Notes: a model not told the origin generated them from the letters alone. DNA of 64,000 nt from Alphaproteobacteria bacterium (GCA_947475175.1 CANJLN010000001.1:48305-112304); one strand, 5' to 3'; counted from the stretch's first letter, positions 36,783 to 46,500 are shown. Made by a program: numbers and translations.

Positions 36783-37405
36783 CTTGCGCTTAATTCCATT
36801 CTATTTCTGTCGCTGACATGACAAGTAATGTTCTTATGATATTGATTCGTCAAAAGCTTTACATAAAAGGGCAAAACGGTACGTGATGTCTGGTGAAGAA
36901 GAGGCTGATCTGTTGTCAGCGTTTCCATGTAGCCTGGTCGCAACTGAACCATAGGGCCTTCAGCAATAATAGCTATGTTGATATTATCTTCAGCGACAGG
37001 TTTTAGGTGTAGGGATATAATGCCCCCTCGGATGAGAGATTCAGTCGTAATATACCCAAGACCCAATAAAATCCTGCAAAATAGCCCGTTAGGAATAAGG
37101 CTTGAATTTATATGCCAATTTAATCTTACTTTTTGTTCATGGCACATAAGATTGAGAGCTTCTTGCGTATCTTGGAAAGTGGGCGATTCTGCGCCAATGC
37201 TAAGAAGAGCCCGGTAGGATTTTAATCTTAGTTTGGCTGTATTGCTGCTATTAAGAAGAAGCTCTTGTGTGTCTTTATCAATTGTTTTCTCATCCACACC
37301 TTCTAAAGCCATCTCAAGTCCTAGCCCCAAAGCCCCCAGAGGAGTTGCTAGGTCATGACAAAGTTTAGCAGCCATTAGATGCATTAAAACAAGAGACTCA
37401 GGCAT
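36779..37405 (-). CDS. chpT: ChpT-family histidine phosphotransferase
   Basis: In alphaproteobacteria ChpT passes phosphate from CckA to the cell-cycle regulator CtrA and to CpdR. Of 208 residues, the dimerisation helix with the phosphorylated histidine is MAAKLCHDLATPLGALGLGL (His17 in CHDLATP). A degenerate histidine-kinase-like ATPase fold follows (residues of about 80-208), without ATP-binding boxes. The end of the domain is less conserved than the histidine block. The gene is good support for an alphaproteobacterial host genome. It is followed, upstream of its start, by a palindromic repeat. Confidence 0.84.
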   Translation of the reverse strand: MPESLVLMHLMAAKLCHDLATPLGALGLGLEMALEGVDEKTIDKDTQELLLNSSNTAKLRLKSYRALLSIGAESPTFQDTQEALNLMCHEQKVRLNWHINSSLIPNGLFCRILLGLGYITTESLIRGGIISLHLKPVAEDNINIAIIAEGPMVQLRPGYMETLTTDQPLLHQTSRTVLPFYVKLLTNQYHKNITCHVSDRNRMELSAS

Positions 37406-37457
37406 TTAAGATCATCCTCTCAATGGGCTTCTTGCATAACTTAATTTTTTTCATGGT

Positions 37458-37516
37458 GTCATTCTCGCATTTATTGCGAGAATCTCTAGATCCTCGGAAC
37501 AAGTCCGAGGATGACA
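37458..37516. repeat. Full-length dispersed palindromic repeat
   Basis: Both stems are intact: ATTCTCGCA/TGCGAGAAT and ATCCTCGGA/TCCGAGGAT, 5-base loops TTTAT and ACAAG, flanked by GTC and GACA. It differs at few positions from the copy at 8181. It sits between the start of chpT and the terminator of the RRM gene. Confidence 0.92.
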
Positions 37517-37555
37517 GCGTAGAGTGATGCAAGAGACCTAAATTGTATATTCAAA

Positions 37556-37590
37556 CAAATAAAAAACGCTGAGATTTTACCCTCAGCGTT
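37556..37590 (-). terminator. Intrinsic terminator of the RRM protein gene
   Basis: On the minus strand a perfect 9-bp stem (AACGCTGAG / CTCAGCGTT, 8-base loop) runs into a T-rich tract (TTTTTTATTTG), 20 bases after the gene's stop at 37610. Confidence 0.88.
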
Positions 37591-37609
37591 CTTGTAGATA
37601 ACAAATTGA

Positions 37610-37972
37610 TTAGTATGAAGAACGACGATCGCGTGAAAAACGATCTTGACCGCCTCCGCCACCACTGCCGCCTCGTGGAGGGCCGCTGCGGAAACCACCG
37701 CCTCCACTGCGAGGTTCACGCTCTTCTTGAGGGCGTGCTTCTGCAACGCTAATAGTGCGCCCCATAATCTCATTTCCGTTCAACTTACTTACAGCAGCTT
37801 GTGCTTCTTCGTCTGTGGACATTTCCACAAAACCAAATCCCTTGCTGCGGCCAGACCTATGATCAGTAATAACTTTCGCGGAAACAACCGACCCAACCTC
37901 AGCAAAAATGCTCTGCAATGAATCATCATCCATTGTAAAGGCTAGATTGCTGACGTATAATTTCTTATTCAT
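37610..37972 (-). CDS. RNA-binding protein with one RRM domain and a glycine-rich tail
   Basis: A 120-residue protein. The RRM covers residues 1-80 with RNP2 LYVSNL and RNP1 KGFGFVEM. The tail is Gly/Arg/Ser-rich (RSGGGGFRSGPPRGGSGGGG) and ends SRDRRSSY. This is the single-RRM, glycine-rich type found in many bacteria and plant organelles, where it acts as an RNA chaperone in cold or stress. It has a strong terminator and an A-rich leader of its own, consistent with high expression. Confidence 0.93.
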   Translation of the reverse strand: MNKKLYVSNLAFTMDDDSLQSIFAEVGSVVSAKVITDHRSGRSKGFGFVEMSTDEEAQAAVSKLNGNEIMGRTISVAEARPQEEREPRSGGGGFRSGPPRGGSGGGGGQDRFSRDRRSSY

Positions 37973-38117
37973 AAAAGCTCCTTAATAACATTATCGTGCC
38001 GCGGGCAAGTGAAGTCTGGATTTAGCATTCAGTGCAACGGACTTATTTAACACTATTAATTATATGTGGTGAATAGTTTAAAAAATAGTAAAAAAACCCA
38101 CTTTTTTGGAAAAAATA

Positions 38118-39071
38118 ATGAACCTGTCACCTTTTCATCCACGAAAAACTGAAAAAGTTCTCGGGAACCAGGATGTCTTAGATGCTTTGCGAAGCTTATA
38201 TGTTCAAGATACTCTTGCTCCCTGTTGGCTCCTTGTTGGGCAACGTGGCATCGGCAAAGCGACACTTGCTTATCAATTTGCGCGCGAAGTTTTATCGAAT
38301 AATCCAAAAAATTCAGAGGGGCTTTCAGCCTCGCTTGTTTCTCGTCAAATAGCCGTTGGTTCCTATCCCAATCTTTTAACAGTTGAGAAATCAATCAATG
38401 AGGACGGAGAAGAAGCCAAAGAAATTTCAGTCAGTGAAGCCCGTAAAGTTCTTGATTTTCTTCATCAATCTCCAGCCATTCCCGGTTGGCGGATTGTGAT
38501 TATTGATGCGGTTGATGAACTAAGTCGCTCGGCTTCCAATGCTCTTTTAAAGATTTTAGAGGAACCCCCTTTAAAAACTCTCATCTTATTGGTGTGTCAT
38601 TCTTTAGGTCAGGTTTTACCAACAATTAGGTCGCGTTGCCAAAAGCTGCATTGTAAACCGTTAACCTTGGAAGATTTTGCAAACCTTGAAGAGCAAAGCG
38701 TTGAAGAAGAGCTTTTGCCCTATGTGCGAGGAAGTTTAGGATTTTATCGCTCTCTGATTTCTGTTGGCGGGGTGGCATTTTTAAAAAAAATAGAAACGGC
38801 CGCGGAACAAGCCAAAGTTGGTCAGCTGTCGACAGTGCAAAAATTTGCAGACGAGGTTTCCAAAAACCCTGACCAGTACAAATGTTTTTTGTGGTTAATT
38901 GAGCAATATGTTTACCAAACCGCTTTAAACGCAACATCAGATCAAGCTCATTGGGTGAAAGTATATGAGAAACTAAGCAAGTTTCTGGCGGACGCTAAGG
39001 CAACCCATCTTGATAAAAATCAGCTTATGCTTTCTTGTTTTTTGATGATAGAAAACCCTGATATCTATTAG
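38118..39071 (+). CDS. holB: DNA polymerase III delta-prime subunit
   Basis: Clamp-loader subunit, AAA+ fold. The P-loop region is LLVGQRGIGKATLAYQFA, the sensor/arginine region is SRSASNALLKILEEPPLKTL followed by TIRSRCQKLHCKPL (the SRC motif), and the C-terminal helical collar runs to about residue 315. I choose the ATG at 38118, with GGA seven bases upstream; a TTG at 38106 would add four residues. It starts a run of same-strand housekeeping genes (holB, ispH, rnhA, tmk). Confidence 0.92.
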   Translation: MNLSPFHPRKTEKVLGNQDVLDALRSLYVQDTLAPCWLLVGQRGIGKATLAYQFAREVLSNNPKNSEGLSASLVSRQIAVGSYPNLLTVEKSINEDGEEAKEISVSEARKVLDFLHQSPAIPGWRIVIIDAVDELSRSASNALLKILEEPPLKTLILLVCHSLGQVLPTIRSRCQKLHCKPLTLEDFANLEEQSVEEELLPYVRGSLGFYRSLISVGGVAFLKKIETAAEQAKVGQLSTVQKFADEVSKNPDQYKCFLWLIEQYVYQTALNATSDQAHWVKVYEKLSKFLADAKATHLDKNQLMLSCFLMIENPDIY

Positions 39072-39155
39072 AGTGAAAAAATCTTTTCTTGAATTTTGGG
39101 CAGCAAGAGACTACTCCTTTATATACTGTATTTTCCGCAATCAGTCGGATACCGA

Positions 39156-40103
39156 ATGAAACCTGCTCTCAAAATTATCCTTGCAAGTCCCAGAGGTTTT
39201 TGTGCTGGCGTGGACCGTGCCATACAAATTGTTGAGAAAGCCATTTTGAAATTTGGAGCTCCGGTTTATGTCCGCCATGAAATAGTTCATAACCGTTTTG
39301 TCGTAGAAAACTTGATTGCAAAAGGGGCGATCTTTGTTGATGAATTAGATGAAGTTCCAAATGACAGACCTGTCATTTTTTCAGCTCATGGCGTTCCAAA
39401 ATCTGTGCCAAATGCAGCAAAAGCGCGTCAAATGATTTATATAGATGCGACATGTCCCTTGGTTAGCAAAGTTCATAGAGAAGTCGAACATCATCAAAGT
39501 GAAGGCCGTAAAATCATTCTGATTGGACACTTGGACCATCCAGAAGTCATTGGCACCATGGGTCAAGTTCCAGAGGGAAGCGTTATTTTGGTTCAGTCAG
39601 TTGAAGAAGTTGCAACGTTGCCTGATCTTTCGATGGAAGAACTTGCGTATGCGACACAAACGACACTGTCTGTTGATGAAGCAAAAGAGATCATCCAAGC
39701 CTTGAAAACCAGATTTCCTCATATATTAGGTCCTCGAAAAGAAGACATTTGTTATGCAACAACTAACCGTCAATTAGCCGTCAAAACAATTGCAAGCTCA
39801 GTAGATGCACTGATTGTCATTGGCGCTCCTAATTCATCTAATTCAATGCGTTTGGTAGAAGTTGCCAAGCAATATGGATGTGCAAAGGCTCGCATGTTTC
39901 AACGCGCAAAAGATTTGGATTGGGACTGGTTGTCTGGTGTTCAGCAGTTGGGTATTACGGCAGGTGCGTCTGCTCCGGAAGTTTTAGTAGATGAAGTTAT
40001 AGAAGCTTGCCGCAACCATTTTGATGTCACTGTTGAAGAAAAATCTGTCATTGAAGAAAATATTATCTTCCATGTGCCTAAAATGTTGATGGAAGCGGCG
40101 TAA
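39156..40103 (+). CDS. ispH: 4-hydroxy-3-methylbut-2-enyl diphosphate reductase
   Basis: Iron-sulfur enzyme of the last MEP-pathway step, forming IPP and DMAPP. The 315 residues from the ATG at 39156 begin [19 protein letters not shown]. The three cluster cysteines are in GFCAGV, DATCPLV and CKAR-like YGCAKARMF. Other conserved blocks are [35 protein letters not shown] and [13 protein letters not shown] at 39096 would add 20 residues without family support. With ispE it shows that isoprenoids are made by the MEP route. Confidence 0.96.
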   Translation: MKPALKIILASPRGFCAGVDRAIQIVEKAILKFGAPVYVRHEIVHNRFVVENLIAKGAIFVDELDEVPNDRPVIFSAHGVPKSVPNAAKARQMIYIDATCPLVSKVHREVEHHQSEGRKIILIGHLDHPEVIGTMGQVPEGSVILVQSVEEVATLPDLSMEELAYATQTTLSVDEAKEIIQALKTRFPHILGPRKEDICYATTNRQLAVKTIASSVDALIVIGAPNSSNSMRLVEVAKQYGCAKARMFQRAKDLDWDWLSGVQQLGITAGASAPEVLVDEVIEACRNHFDVTVEEKSVIEENIIFHVPKMLMEAA

Positions 40104-40145
40104 CTAAGATACCCTTTATAAAAAGCTTAGAAAGATGTTAATTAC

Positions 40146-40631
40146 ATGTCACAAAAAATTGAAGAATTCTTAAAGCTTCTTCCGCCGCAGGCAGAAGTTG
40201 AAATTTTTACAGATGGAGCTTGCAGCGGCAATCCTGGACCAGGCGGTTGGGGTGCGTTCTTTCGTTATGAAAACCATGAATTTGAAATTTCAGGTGGGCA
40301 TATTCAAACAACAAACAACCGCATGGAAATGCAAGCTGCCGTTAGTAGCATTGCTTACATTCCAACCACCAATCCAATTATTCTCATAACCGATAGCCAA
40401 TACTTAAAGAATGGCATTACCTTATGGGTAAAAGGCTGGAAGAAAAACGGTTGGGTGACAGCCGATAAAAAACCCGTCAAAAATAGAGACTTATGGGAAC
40501 GGTTAGATGAACTAACGCAAGTGCACACCATTGAATGGAAATGGGTTCTAGGACACAGTGGAAATCCTGGAAATGAGCGCGCTGATACTTTAGCGAGAAA
40601 AGCGATTATTGCTCAAAGAATGGCTGTATAA
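40146..40631 (+). CDS. rnhA: Ribonuclease HI
   Basis: Endonuclease that cuts RNA in RNA-DNA hybrids. The 161 residues show the four carboxylates in context: Asp in FTDGACSGNPGPGGWGA, Glu in NNRMEMQAA, Asp in ITDSQYLKNGI and Asp in GNERADTLA. The basic handle region is WVKGWKKNGW. The stop lies 4 bases before the GTG of tmk, so the pair is translationally linked. Confidence 0.97.
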   Translation: MSQKIEEFLKLLPPQAEVEIFTDGACSGNPGPGGWGAFFRYENHEFEISGGHIQTTNNRMEMQAAVSSIAYIPTTNPIILITDSQYLKNGITLWVKGWKKNGWVTADKKPVKNRDLWERLDELTQVHTIEWKWVLGHSGNPGNERADTLARKAIIAQRMAV

Positions 40632-40635
40632 CAGC

Positions 40636-41286
40636 GTGAGTTTTTTTGTCACATTTGAAGGTGGAGAAGGAACGGGGAAAAGCACCCAGTCCAAACTTTT
40701 AGCCGACCGTTTGATTCAAAACAATGAAAACGTAGTCTTAACCCGTGAACCAGGCGGCAGTCCAGGAGCAGAACTTATTCGCACTCTTTTGGTGACAGGT
40801 GCGGCTGACCGTTGGACACCGATGAGCGAAGTTTTATTGTTGTACGCAGCCAGAGCTGATCATTGGCAAAATTTAATCCAACCAGCTTTAAAAGACGGAA
40901 AATGGGTTATCTGTGATCGTTTTGCCGATTCCAGCACTGCCTATCAGGGGTATGGACGCGGGCTTGATCTTGGATTTTTAGACACGCTTTACAAAAATAC
41001 GGTGGGCTCACAAAAACCAAAAAGAACTTATATCTTTGATCTTGATCCAAAAATTGGCTTAGAACGGTCCAACAGAAGACTGGAAAAGACCGGTCATGCG
41101 GCCATTGAAGGTCGATTTGAATCCTTGAGCCTGGATTTTCATGAACGGGCTCGTCAGGGGTTTTTAAAAATTGCTGAAGCAAACTCAACGCGATGCAAAA
41201 TTATTGATGCGTCCCTGCCCCCTGAAAAGATTCAGGAAATTATTTGGAGTGATATTGTCATCCTCGGACTTGTTCCGAGGATCTAG
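40636..41286 (+). CDS. tmk: Thymidylate kinase with a repeat-encoded C terminus
   Basis: Phosphorylates dTMP to dTDP. The P-loop is FEGGEGTGKSTQS, the DR(Y/H) motif region is DRFADSSTAYQGYGRG, the dTMP site is LTREPGGSPGAE, and the LID region is RRLEKTGHAAIEGRFE. I choose the GTG at 40636, giving MSFFVTFEGG. The final residues VILGLVPRI and the stop codon TAG are encoded by the palindromic repeat at 41257-41286, so the original C terminus was replaced or extended. The domain proper ends before this. Confidence 0.95.
   Translation: MSFFVTFEGGEGTGKSTQSKLLADRLIQNNENVVLTREPGGSPGAELIRTLLVTGAADRWTPMSEVLLLYAARADHWQNLIQPALKDGKWVICDRFADSSTAYQGYGRGLDLGFLDTLYKNTVGSQKPKRTYIFDLDPKIGLERSNRRLEKTGHAAIEGRFESLSLDFHERARQGFLKIAEANSTRCKIIDASLPPEKIQEIIWSDIVILGLVPRI
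41257..41286. repeat. Palindromic repeat forming the 3' end of tmk
   Basis: GTCATCCTCGGACTTGTTCC then GAGGATCTAG is a perfect single-stem copy. Its final TAG (41284-41286) is the tmk stop codon. As a hairpin right at the stop it may also end or stabilise the transcript. Confidence 0.92.
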
Positions 41287-41322
41287 ACAAATTCATTTCT
41301 TAACGCTGTGGACTACACAAAG

Positions 41323-42639
41323 CTACAATATAAACTTAGATAAATCTTGATTCTTCGCAAGCGGAGTGACGCGTTCCCGCACAAGATCAACGGTGATTTC
41401 CAAAGTTTTATTAGGCATATCACTCGCATCAAAGCTGATTTCTTCTAATAGCTTTTCTAAAATAGTATGAAGCCTGCGCGCCCCTATATTTTCCACATTT
41501 TGGTTAATGTCTGCGGCCAAAACGGCAATTTCATTGATGGCATCAGTCGTAAAAGTGAGCGTTAACCCTTCGGTTCCCATCAATGCTATTGACTGGTATA
41601 TAAGGTTTGCTTCTGGTTCAGTTAAAATACGAACAAAATCATCTTTGGTTAAAGCCTTAAGCTCAACTCGAATCGGTAAACGACCTTGCAATTCTGGCAA
41701 AAGATCGGCCGGTTTTGCTAAATGAAACGCCCCAGAGGTTATAAAAAGGATATGATCCGTTTTGACGGTGCCATACTTTGTGGCAACGTTGGTACCCTCA
41801 ATTAGGGGCAAAAGATCGCGTTGAACGCCCTCTCGGCTGACGTCCGCACCATGGTGATCAGAACGCGCGCAGATTTTGTCAATCTCATCAATAAAGACAA
41901 TCCCTTTTTGTTGAACGGTATCTATAGCTTCTTTAACGACTTTTTCATGGTCTAACAGTTTATCGCTTTCTTCAGCAATCAAAACGTCTAATGCTTCCTT
42001 AACGGCCATCTTTCTTGTTTTTGTACGATTGCCACCCAAGGCTTTTCCAAAAACATCTCCTAAATTGAGCATGCCCATCTGCGCTCCTGGCATTCCAGGA
42101 ACATCGATTGTTGGCATAGACAGACCACCGCCTGTATCCGCTACTTGGATTTCAATTTCTTTCTCATCTAACTCACCGTTATGAAGAAGCGTGCGAAACT
42201 TTTGACGGGTTTCAGGACTGGCTGATTCCCCCACAAGCGCATCTAAAATTCGCTCTTCTGCGTGAATGGTCGCTTTTGATACAACCTCATCACGCAAACG
42301 ATCCCGTGTTAAATTGATCGAAATTTCAACCAAATCTCTGATGATTTGCTCAACGTCACGACCTACATAACCAATTTCTGTAAATTTGGTAGCCTCGACT
42401 TTAATGAAAGGAGCTTGAGCGAGTTTTGCAAGACGACGCGCAATTTCGGTTTTACCAACACCAGTTGGCCCAATCATGAGAATATTCTTAGGAAGCACTT
42501 CTTCTTGAAGCTCAGCATTCAATTGCATGCGTCGCCAACGATTTCGAAGAGCAACAGCCACAGCACGTTTAGCATCCAATTGCCCAACGATATAGCGATC
42601 AAGTTCAGCAACAATTTGGCGTGGCGTTAAGGATGTCAT
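41323..42639 (-). CDS. hslU: ATP-dependent protease ATPase subunit HslU
   Basis: AAA+ unfoldase of the HslVU (ClpYQ) protease. The 438 residues show [16 protein letters not shown], Walker [10 protein letters not shown] with the pore loop [20 protein letters not shown], Walker [11 protein letters not shown], the C-terminal small domain and the end NQDLSKFIL, which docks into HslV. The intermediate domain (about 110-240) is typical. It follows hslV by 27 bases, the order common in alphaproteobacteria. Confidence 0.97.
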   Translation of the reverse strand: MTSLTPRQIVAELDRYIVGQLDAKRAVAVALRNRWRRMQLNAELQEEVLPKNILMIGPTGVGKTEIARRLAKLAQAPFIKVEATKFTEIGYVGRDVEQIIRDLVEISINLTRDRLRDEVVSKATIHAEERILDALVGESASPETRQKFRTLLHNGELDEKEIEIQVADTGGGLSMPTIDVPGMPGAQMGMLNLGDVFGKALGGNRTKTRKMAVKEALDVLIAEESDKLLDHEKVVKEAIDTVQQKGIVFIDEIDKICARSDHHGADVSREGVQRDLLPLIEGTNVATKYGTVKTDHILFITSGAFHLAKPADLLPELQGRLPIRVELKALTKDDFVRILTEPEANLIYQSIALMGTEGLTLTFTTDAINEIAVLAADINQNVENIGARRLHTILEKLLEEISFDASDMPNKTLEITVDLVRERVTPLAKNQDLSKFIL

Positions 42640-42666
42640 AGAGACCTCAGTTCATTAGGGTAAGAA

Positions 42667-43218
42667 TTATAGGGAAATACTTTCAAGGATGATATTTTTG
42701 TTCGTATAAATACAGATATCAGCCGCAATTTCCAAGGATTTTCTGGCAATAGTTTCAGCATCAAAGTCGCTGACCTGAACAAAAGCACGTGCTGCTGCCA
42801 ATGCATATCCTCCGCCAGAACCAATAGCGATGATCCCATCTTCAGGTTCCAGAACATCACCATTACCGGTTAAGGTCAAAGAAACGCTTTTATCGGCAAC
42901 TGCCAACACGGCTTCTAAACGCCTGAGATATTTATCGGTGCGCCAATCTTTTGCCATTTCAACACACGCACGCGTTAGTTGTGCTGGATACTTTTCCAAT
43001 TTTGCTTCTAATCGCTCAAACAGCGCGAATGCATCTGCTGTTGCGCCTGCAAAACCAACAATAACACTGTCATTGGATAAACGTCTGACTTTTCGAGCTT
43101 GAGATTTAATGATTTGAGTTCCAAGAGTGACTTGCCCATCACCACCGATGACAACTTGATTTCCTTTGCGTATGCAAACGATTGTTGTTCCGTACCAGGT
43201 ATTGCTGTCGTGGTTCAT
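42667..43218 (-). CDS. hslV: ATP-dependent protease peptidase subunit HslV
   Basis: Threonine peptidase of the HslVU protease, 183 residues. The active N-terminal threonine is expected at Thr11 in [12 protein letters not shown] after removal of a short propeptide, the alphaproteobacterial form. Other family blocks are [32 protein letters not shown] and [18 protein letters not shown] looked for a heat-shock promoter upstream and saw none that I trust. Confidence 0.97.
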   Translation of the reverse strand: MNHDSNTWYGTTIVCIRKGNQVVIGGDGQVTLGTQIIKSQARKVRRLSNDSVIVGFAGATADAFALFERLEAKLEKYPAQLTRACVEMAKDWRTDKYLRRLEAVLAVADKSVSLTLTGNGDVLEPEDGIIAIGSGGGYALAAARAFVQVSDFDAETIARKSLEIAADICIYTNKNIILESISL

Positions 43219-43345
43219 ATGTTCCTCAAGTTTTTTGACAAAGGATAACTATTAACAAGAGTACTGAATTATTTCGGGTTTTGTCTAATGTTCTTATTTT
43301 CTTTTTTCAGCAATGTCATCGTTGGAGTACGTTCGAGGAATATGT

Positions 43346-43399
43346 CAAATTAATCTTTTGTAAATACTTTTTTTGTACTATAAACAGAGCAATAACTTC
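43346..43399 (+). promoter_or_regulatory. Duplicated upstream box, copy A (candidate promoter)
   Basis: A 54-base stretch starting CAAATTAATCTTTTGTAAAT recurs at 46501-46553 with about four differences and one gap. It contains TTGTAA and, 15 bases on, TATAAA (43379-43384), a plausible -35/-10 pair. That would put the RNA start about 25 bases before the ATG at 43417. Nothing else in the flanks is shared. Confidence 0.65.
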
Positions 43400-43416
43400 A
43401 CAAGAGTATTTTGTCT

Positions 43417-44916
43417 ATGGTCCGATTTGTCCGCTATTTTTTCGTTTTCACAGTTTTGTTTTTGACAGCTGCCAATGCTGTTCCAAAGTTTTCTCACGAA
43501 GGCGTGACGGATGATTTTAGAGCGATGCTTGCGAATCCGCGGGGGCCTGCGAAGCCAACTGATAGTTTTGCAACCCTTGTGACTCGCCCCCATATGGTTT
43601 CAATGACCGATATGGACTTTTTTTCTGATCCTCAAAACTCTCGAGGAAAATGGAATAGAGAATATAAATCTCATACGGGCAGAGATAAAATTACAGTTTT
43701 AGGGATTTTCGAGACCATGGGAACCTCAAGAAGAGGTATTTTGAATGCTTCACTGCCTGGGGCTATTTTTATGACGACCGAACAACAGACAGGTATGCTT
43801 CGTATTATTACAGGTGGTTTAGGTTTTAGAAAAAAAGCTGCCACAGAAGCAGAAAAAGATGTTATGGCCCGTGAATTATTGAATATGGGTCGTTCGATGG
43901 GTGTTGCTGGCATAGCATCATCAGACGATGTTGGACATTTTAAACACCTCTCCAGAGGAGGCTTTCCTAATATCAAACGGCATGCACAAATGTCAACTTT
44001 ATTAATGTTGGTGGGTGCTGGTTATTCTCGTTTCGAAGAAGAGCTCACATGGTCATGGTGTTTCGATGGTATGGGTGACAAACAAGCCGCTCTTGCCAAA
44101 ATCAAAGGCTATGCTGATCGGTTTTTACCACGGGATGATGCGGCTTTAGTCGCTCCAAAAGATGTCGTGATTTCTGCTTTGACTTATAACGGCAGAGCTC
44201 AATCGATCTATGGTACGTCTGGCATTAAAGTTAGCGGACTTCATGCTGCTGTCGATTATGGGCGATACCCTGATGTTATGATTTTGGGTTCTCATAAAGT
44301 TCCAATGCAAGCTGTCCATCAAGTGTTTTCAATTACAGCTGAAGTAGCGCCTGGTCGTTATGTGGTTATTATGGAACCAGAGGTTGGTGATGATCCAGTT
44401 CTTCGCCCTCAGTACATGGAGGTCAAAGCGGGAGATCCAACCACAGCTCAGGGAGCAGGGCAAACAAGAGTTGCTGTTAAACACACAGGTAAGGCAGAAC
44501 AAAACGTAACGATCGATTGGACTGTTGATGCGCCAAAAGCATCAAGTGGCGTTTTGCCATCAGCCATTGCTGGGCTGGGAGCATATATGGGATCAAGAGT
44601 TTCTGAGGTGAAACCAACAGAAAGAGGGCCCAATGATGGTTCTGTAAATCCTGTGGTCATCGAGAATGAATTTGGTGAAAAATCCTATTCTTTTGTCGCA
44701 CGTGTTTTGGGAGCAAAAGAAAAGCGGTTTTTCTATTGGTGTCCGACGCCATCGCAGTTGGGGTTGCTGAAGGATTTTGCAGGTCAAAAGAAGAGATTTA
44801 CTTTTGGCGAATTGTACGACCATCTTGGAACTTTTGGTGATGATGCTGTTGACCCTAGAATTTTGAGAGAGATTCAAGAAATAAAAGAGGGAACCCTGGG
44901 TGGGTTCTCTAAGTGA
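43417..44916 (+). CDS. Large exported protein of unknown family
   Basis: A 499-residue protein that I do not recognise. The signal peptide MVRFVRYFFVFTVLFLTAANA has cleavage near residue 21 before VPKFSHEG. The mature part is of mixed alpha/beta composition with blocks such as ITVLGIFETMGTSRRGILNA, YGTSGIKVSGLHAAVDYGRY and RYVVIMEPEVGDDP. A TTG at 43411 could start two codons earlier; the ATG is preferred. Two more large exported proteins follow on the same strand. Its upstream box is shared with the gene at 46637, so these two may be co-regulated. A small hairpin (GAACCC / GGGTTC) lies within the last codons. Confidence 0.74.
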   Translation: MVRFVRYFFVFTVLFLTAANAVPKFSHEGVTDDFRAMLANPRGPAKPTDSFATLVTRPHMVSMTDMDFFSDPQNSRGKWNREYKSHTGRDKITVLGIFETMGTSRRGILNASLPGAIFMTTEQQTGMLRIITGGLGFRKKAATEAEKDVMARELLNMGRSMGVAGIASSDDVGHFKHLSRGGFPNIKRHAQMSTLLMLVGAGYSRFEEELTWSWCFDGMGDKQAALAKIKGYADRFLPRDDAALVAPKDVVISALTYNGRAQSIYGTSGIKVSGLHAAVDYGRYPDVMILGSHKVPMQAVHQVFSITAEVAPGRYVVIMEPEVGDDPVLRPQYMEVKAGDPTTAQGAGQTRVAVKHTGKAEQNVTIDWTVDAPKASSGVLPSAIAGLGAYMGSRVSEVKPTERGPNDGSVNPVVIENEFGEKSYSFVARVLGAKEKRFFYWCPTPSQLGLLKDFAGQKKRFTFGELYDHLGTFGDDAVDPRILREIQEIKEGTLGGFSK

Positions 44917-44934
44917 ACGTGAGCGGTTAAGTTT

Positions 44935-44964
44935 TAGATCCTCGGAACAAGTCCGAGGATGACA
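44935..44964. repeat. Dispersed palindromic repeat (first of an inverted pair)
   Basis: TAGATCCTCGGAACAAGTCC then GAGGATGACA is a perfect single-stem copy. With the copy at 44998 in the opposite orientation it makes a larger inverted pair with 33 bases between, just after the gene ending at 44916. Confidence 0.9.
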
Positions 44965-44997
44965 ATATAAGTGCTGCTGCTCTCACAACTCAATGCT

Positions 44998-45026
44998 GTC
45001 ATCCTCGGACTTGTTCCGAGGATCTA
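44998..45026. repeat. Dispersed palindromic repeat (second of an inverted pair)
   Basis: GTCATCCTCGGACTTGTTCC then GAGGATCTA is the exact reverse complement of the core of the copy at 44935. The pair could fold into one long hairpin of about 29 bp in RNA. Confidence 0.9.
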
Positions 45027-45072
45027 AGAAAAATGGATTTTAAAAGTACGAACAAAACAAAGGAAAATTAAA

Positions 45073-46467
45073 ATGAAAAAATACGTAAAACCAATCGCAT
45101 TGTCGCTCTCTGCCCTGTATTTGGCAGGAATGAATTTATCACATGCTTCTTCTCTTTCAGCGGGAGGAGATGTGGACGCGCATGATCCATCGGGAGGACA
45201 ACCTTTGGCGACGGCGACAGTTGCCCCACGTGGAGTTTTTCCAGAGCATCAAGTTGTTCTTACTAGAAGGGGAGCACAAAGAGATGAAGACGGGAGAGGT
45301 TGGAGCGGAGCAGCCATGGCAGTTGGAGGTGCGCGCCTAGATGTTGCGACAAGAGATCAGCAGGGCGACGACGCAGAGGCTCAGGCAAGACAGCAAAGAT
45401 GGATGGACGCAACATTGTTTGCAGGCAATGTCAGAGATGATGGAACTATCCCAGAAGAAAATAGGGCCATGCAAGGCGTTATTGCCGACTCAAGGACGCA
45501 TGCTGAGGGGACATGTGATATGATTTTCTTCGAGGCTCATGCTTATTATCGAAATCTTTTAGCTGGATTAAATGATTTTGTAACGGGCGAAACAGCGAAG
45601 CAATTAGTCTCGTTAGCAAAAGCTGTTAGAAAACTGAATCTAGACGGGTCACCAATCGGTGTGGCAGCAAGTCTTTTTCCTGCGCTTATCATGAAAGTAA
45701 AAGGTCATGGAGATGCTTTGAGAGGATCACTTGATAGAGATGTTTCTGTTGTTTTAGAAGTCTTAAACGATGTAGTCCTGGATTTTGGTGTTTATGCGAG
45801 TCGTCGACGAGGACCAACCCCCGATCTAAGATTCCAGGATATATCAGGGGATGATCATGACACGACGCGGACAACTCATGTTGCTTTAGAAAGAGTTGAT
45901 ATAACTGATATTCGTGACATGTTTGTTCAGGTTGAAAGAACATTAAGAGCTTTGATGGATCATAAGCTAGCAACGCGTCTCGATAAAATGAGAGAATTTC
46001 TACGTTCTGTTGATAATTTACATGTTGGTTATGCAGGCCCAAGGCATACCACGGACCATACGGTTCAAATTCGTGCACTTTCCGAACCATTTAGAAGGTA
46101 TGAAGGAGTGTTTGCTGTTATAGATTCAGGATGGAGAAGCCCTACAAACCCTAATCTTATACCATTCCAAGAAGGCGTAAAATATATCAACATGTTGATA
46201 GAGGATATAGCAGCTTACGCAGAGCAAGCTAAAATGATTGCAGAGGGCGCGTATGCGGAACGGCTTTTGTTAGAGGGACCTCAATCTACACTTCCGGGTG
46301 GGCGTGTAGATGCATCGGCTATGGCAGTTTTGACTCCACCTCCTCTTAGTGAATCAGACTTAAGGGGATTAGAGGTTAATGGAAAAACTGCTCAGTTCTT
46401 CATTCCATCCAAGATAGATGATATTGCAAGACTTGTGGGACGTATAGAAACTTATCTCGCTCAGTAG
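45073..46467 (+). CDS. Large exported protein of unknown family, low-complexity N terminus
   Basis: A 464-residue protein that I do not recognise. The signal peptide MKKYVKPIALSLSALYLAGM then NLSHA has cleavage near residue 25. Residues of about 26-120 are Gly/Ala/Arg/Asp/Gln-rich, of higher GC content than the neighbours and probably disordered. From about 130 the protein is helical, with long heptad-like stretches (VERTLRALMDHKLATRLDKM, YINMLIEDIAAYAEQAKMIA). A good site (AAAGGAAAA) precedes the ATG. Located between the two genes that share an upstream box but without the box itself. Confidence 0.72.
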   Translation: MKKYVKPIALSLSALYLAGMNLSHASSLSAGGDVDAHDPSGGQPLATATVAPRGVFPEHQVVLTRRGAQRDEDGRGWSGAAMAVGGARLDVATRDQQGDDAEAQARQQRWMDATLFAGNVRDDGTIPEENRAMQGVIADSRTHAEGTCDMIFFEAHAYYRNLLAGLNDFVTGETAKQLVSLAKAVRKLNLDGSPIGVAASLFPALIMKVKGHGDALRGSLDRDVSVVLEVLNDVVLDFGVYASRRRGPTPDLRFQDISGDDHDTTRTTHVALERVDITDIRDMFVQVERTLRALMDHKLATRLDKMREFLRSVDNLHVGYAGPRHTTDHTVQIRALSEPFRRYEGVFAVIDSGWRSPTNPNLIPFQEGVKYINMLIEDIAAYAEQAKMIAEGAYAERLLLEGPQSTLPGGRVDASAMAVLTPPPLSESDLRGLEVNGKTAQFFIPSKIDDIARLVGRIETYLAQ

Positions 46468-46500
46468 TGCCCTAATGCCATTAAATTAAGGGAATTGCTG

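Noticed and set aside
37486-37773. 95-codon minus-strand frame overlapping the RRM gene and a repeat
   Set aside because: It is the alternative frame of the glycine-rich tail followed by read-through of the terminator and repeat.
43219-43345. Heat-shock (sigma-32) promoter before hslV
   Set aside because: A CTTG-like -35 is present but no matching CCCCAT-like -10 at the right distance.
45689-46090. 133-codon minus-strand frame within the exported-protein gene at 45073
   Set aside because: No ribosome-binding site or family match; the plus-strand gene has a signal peptide and a good start.
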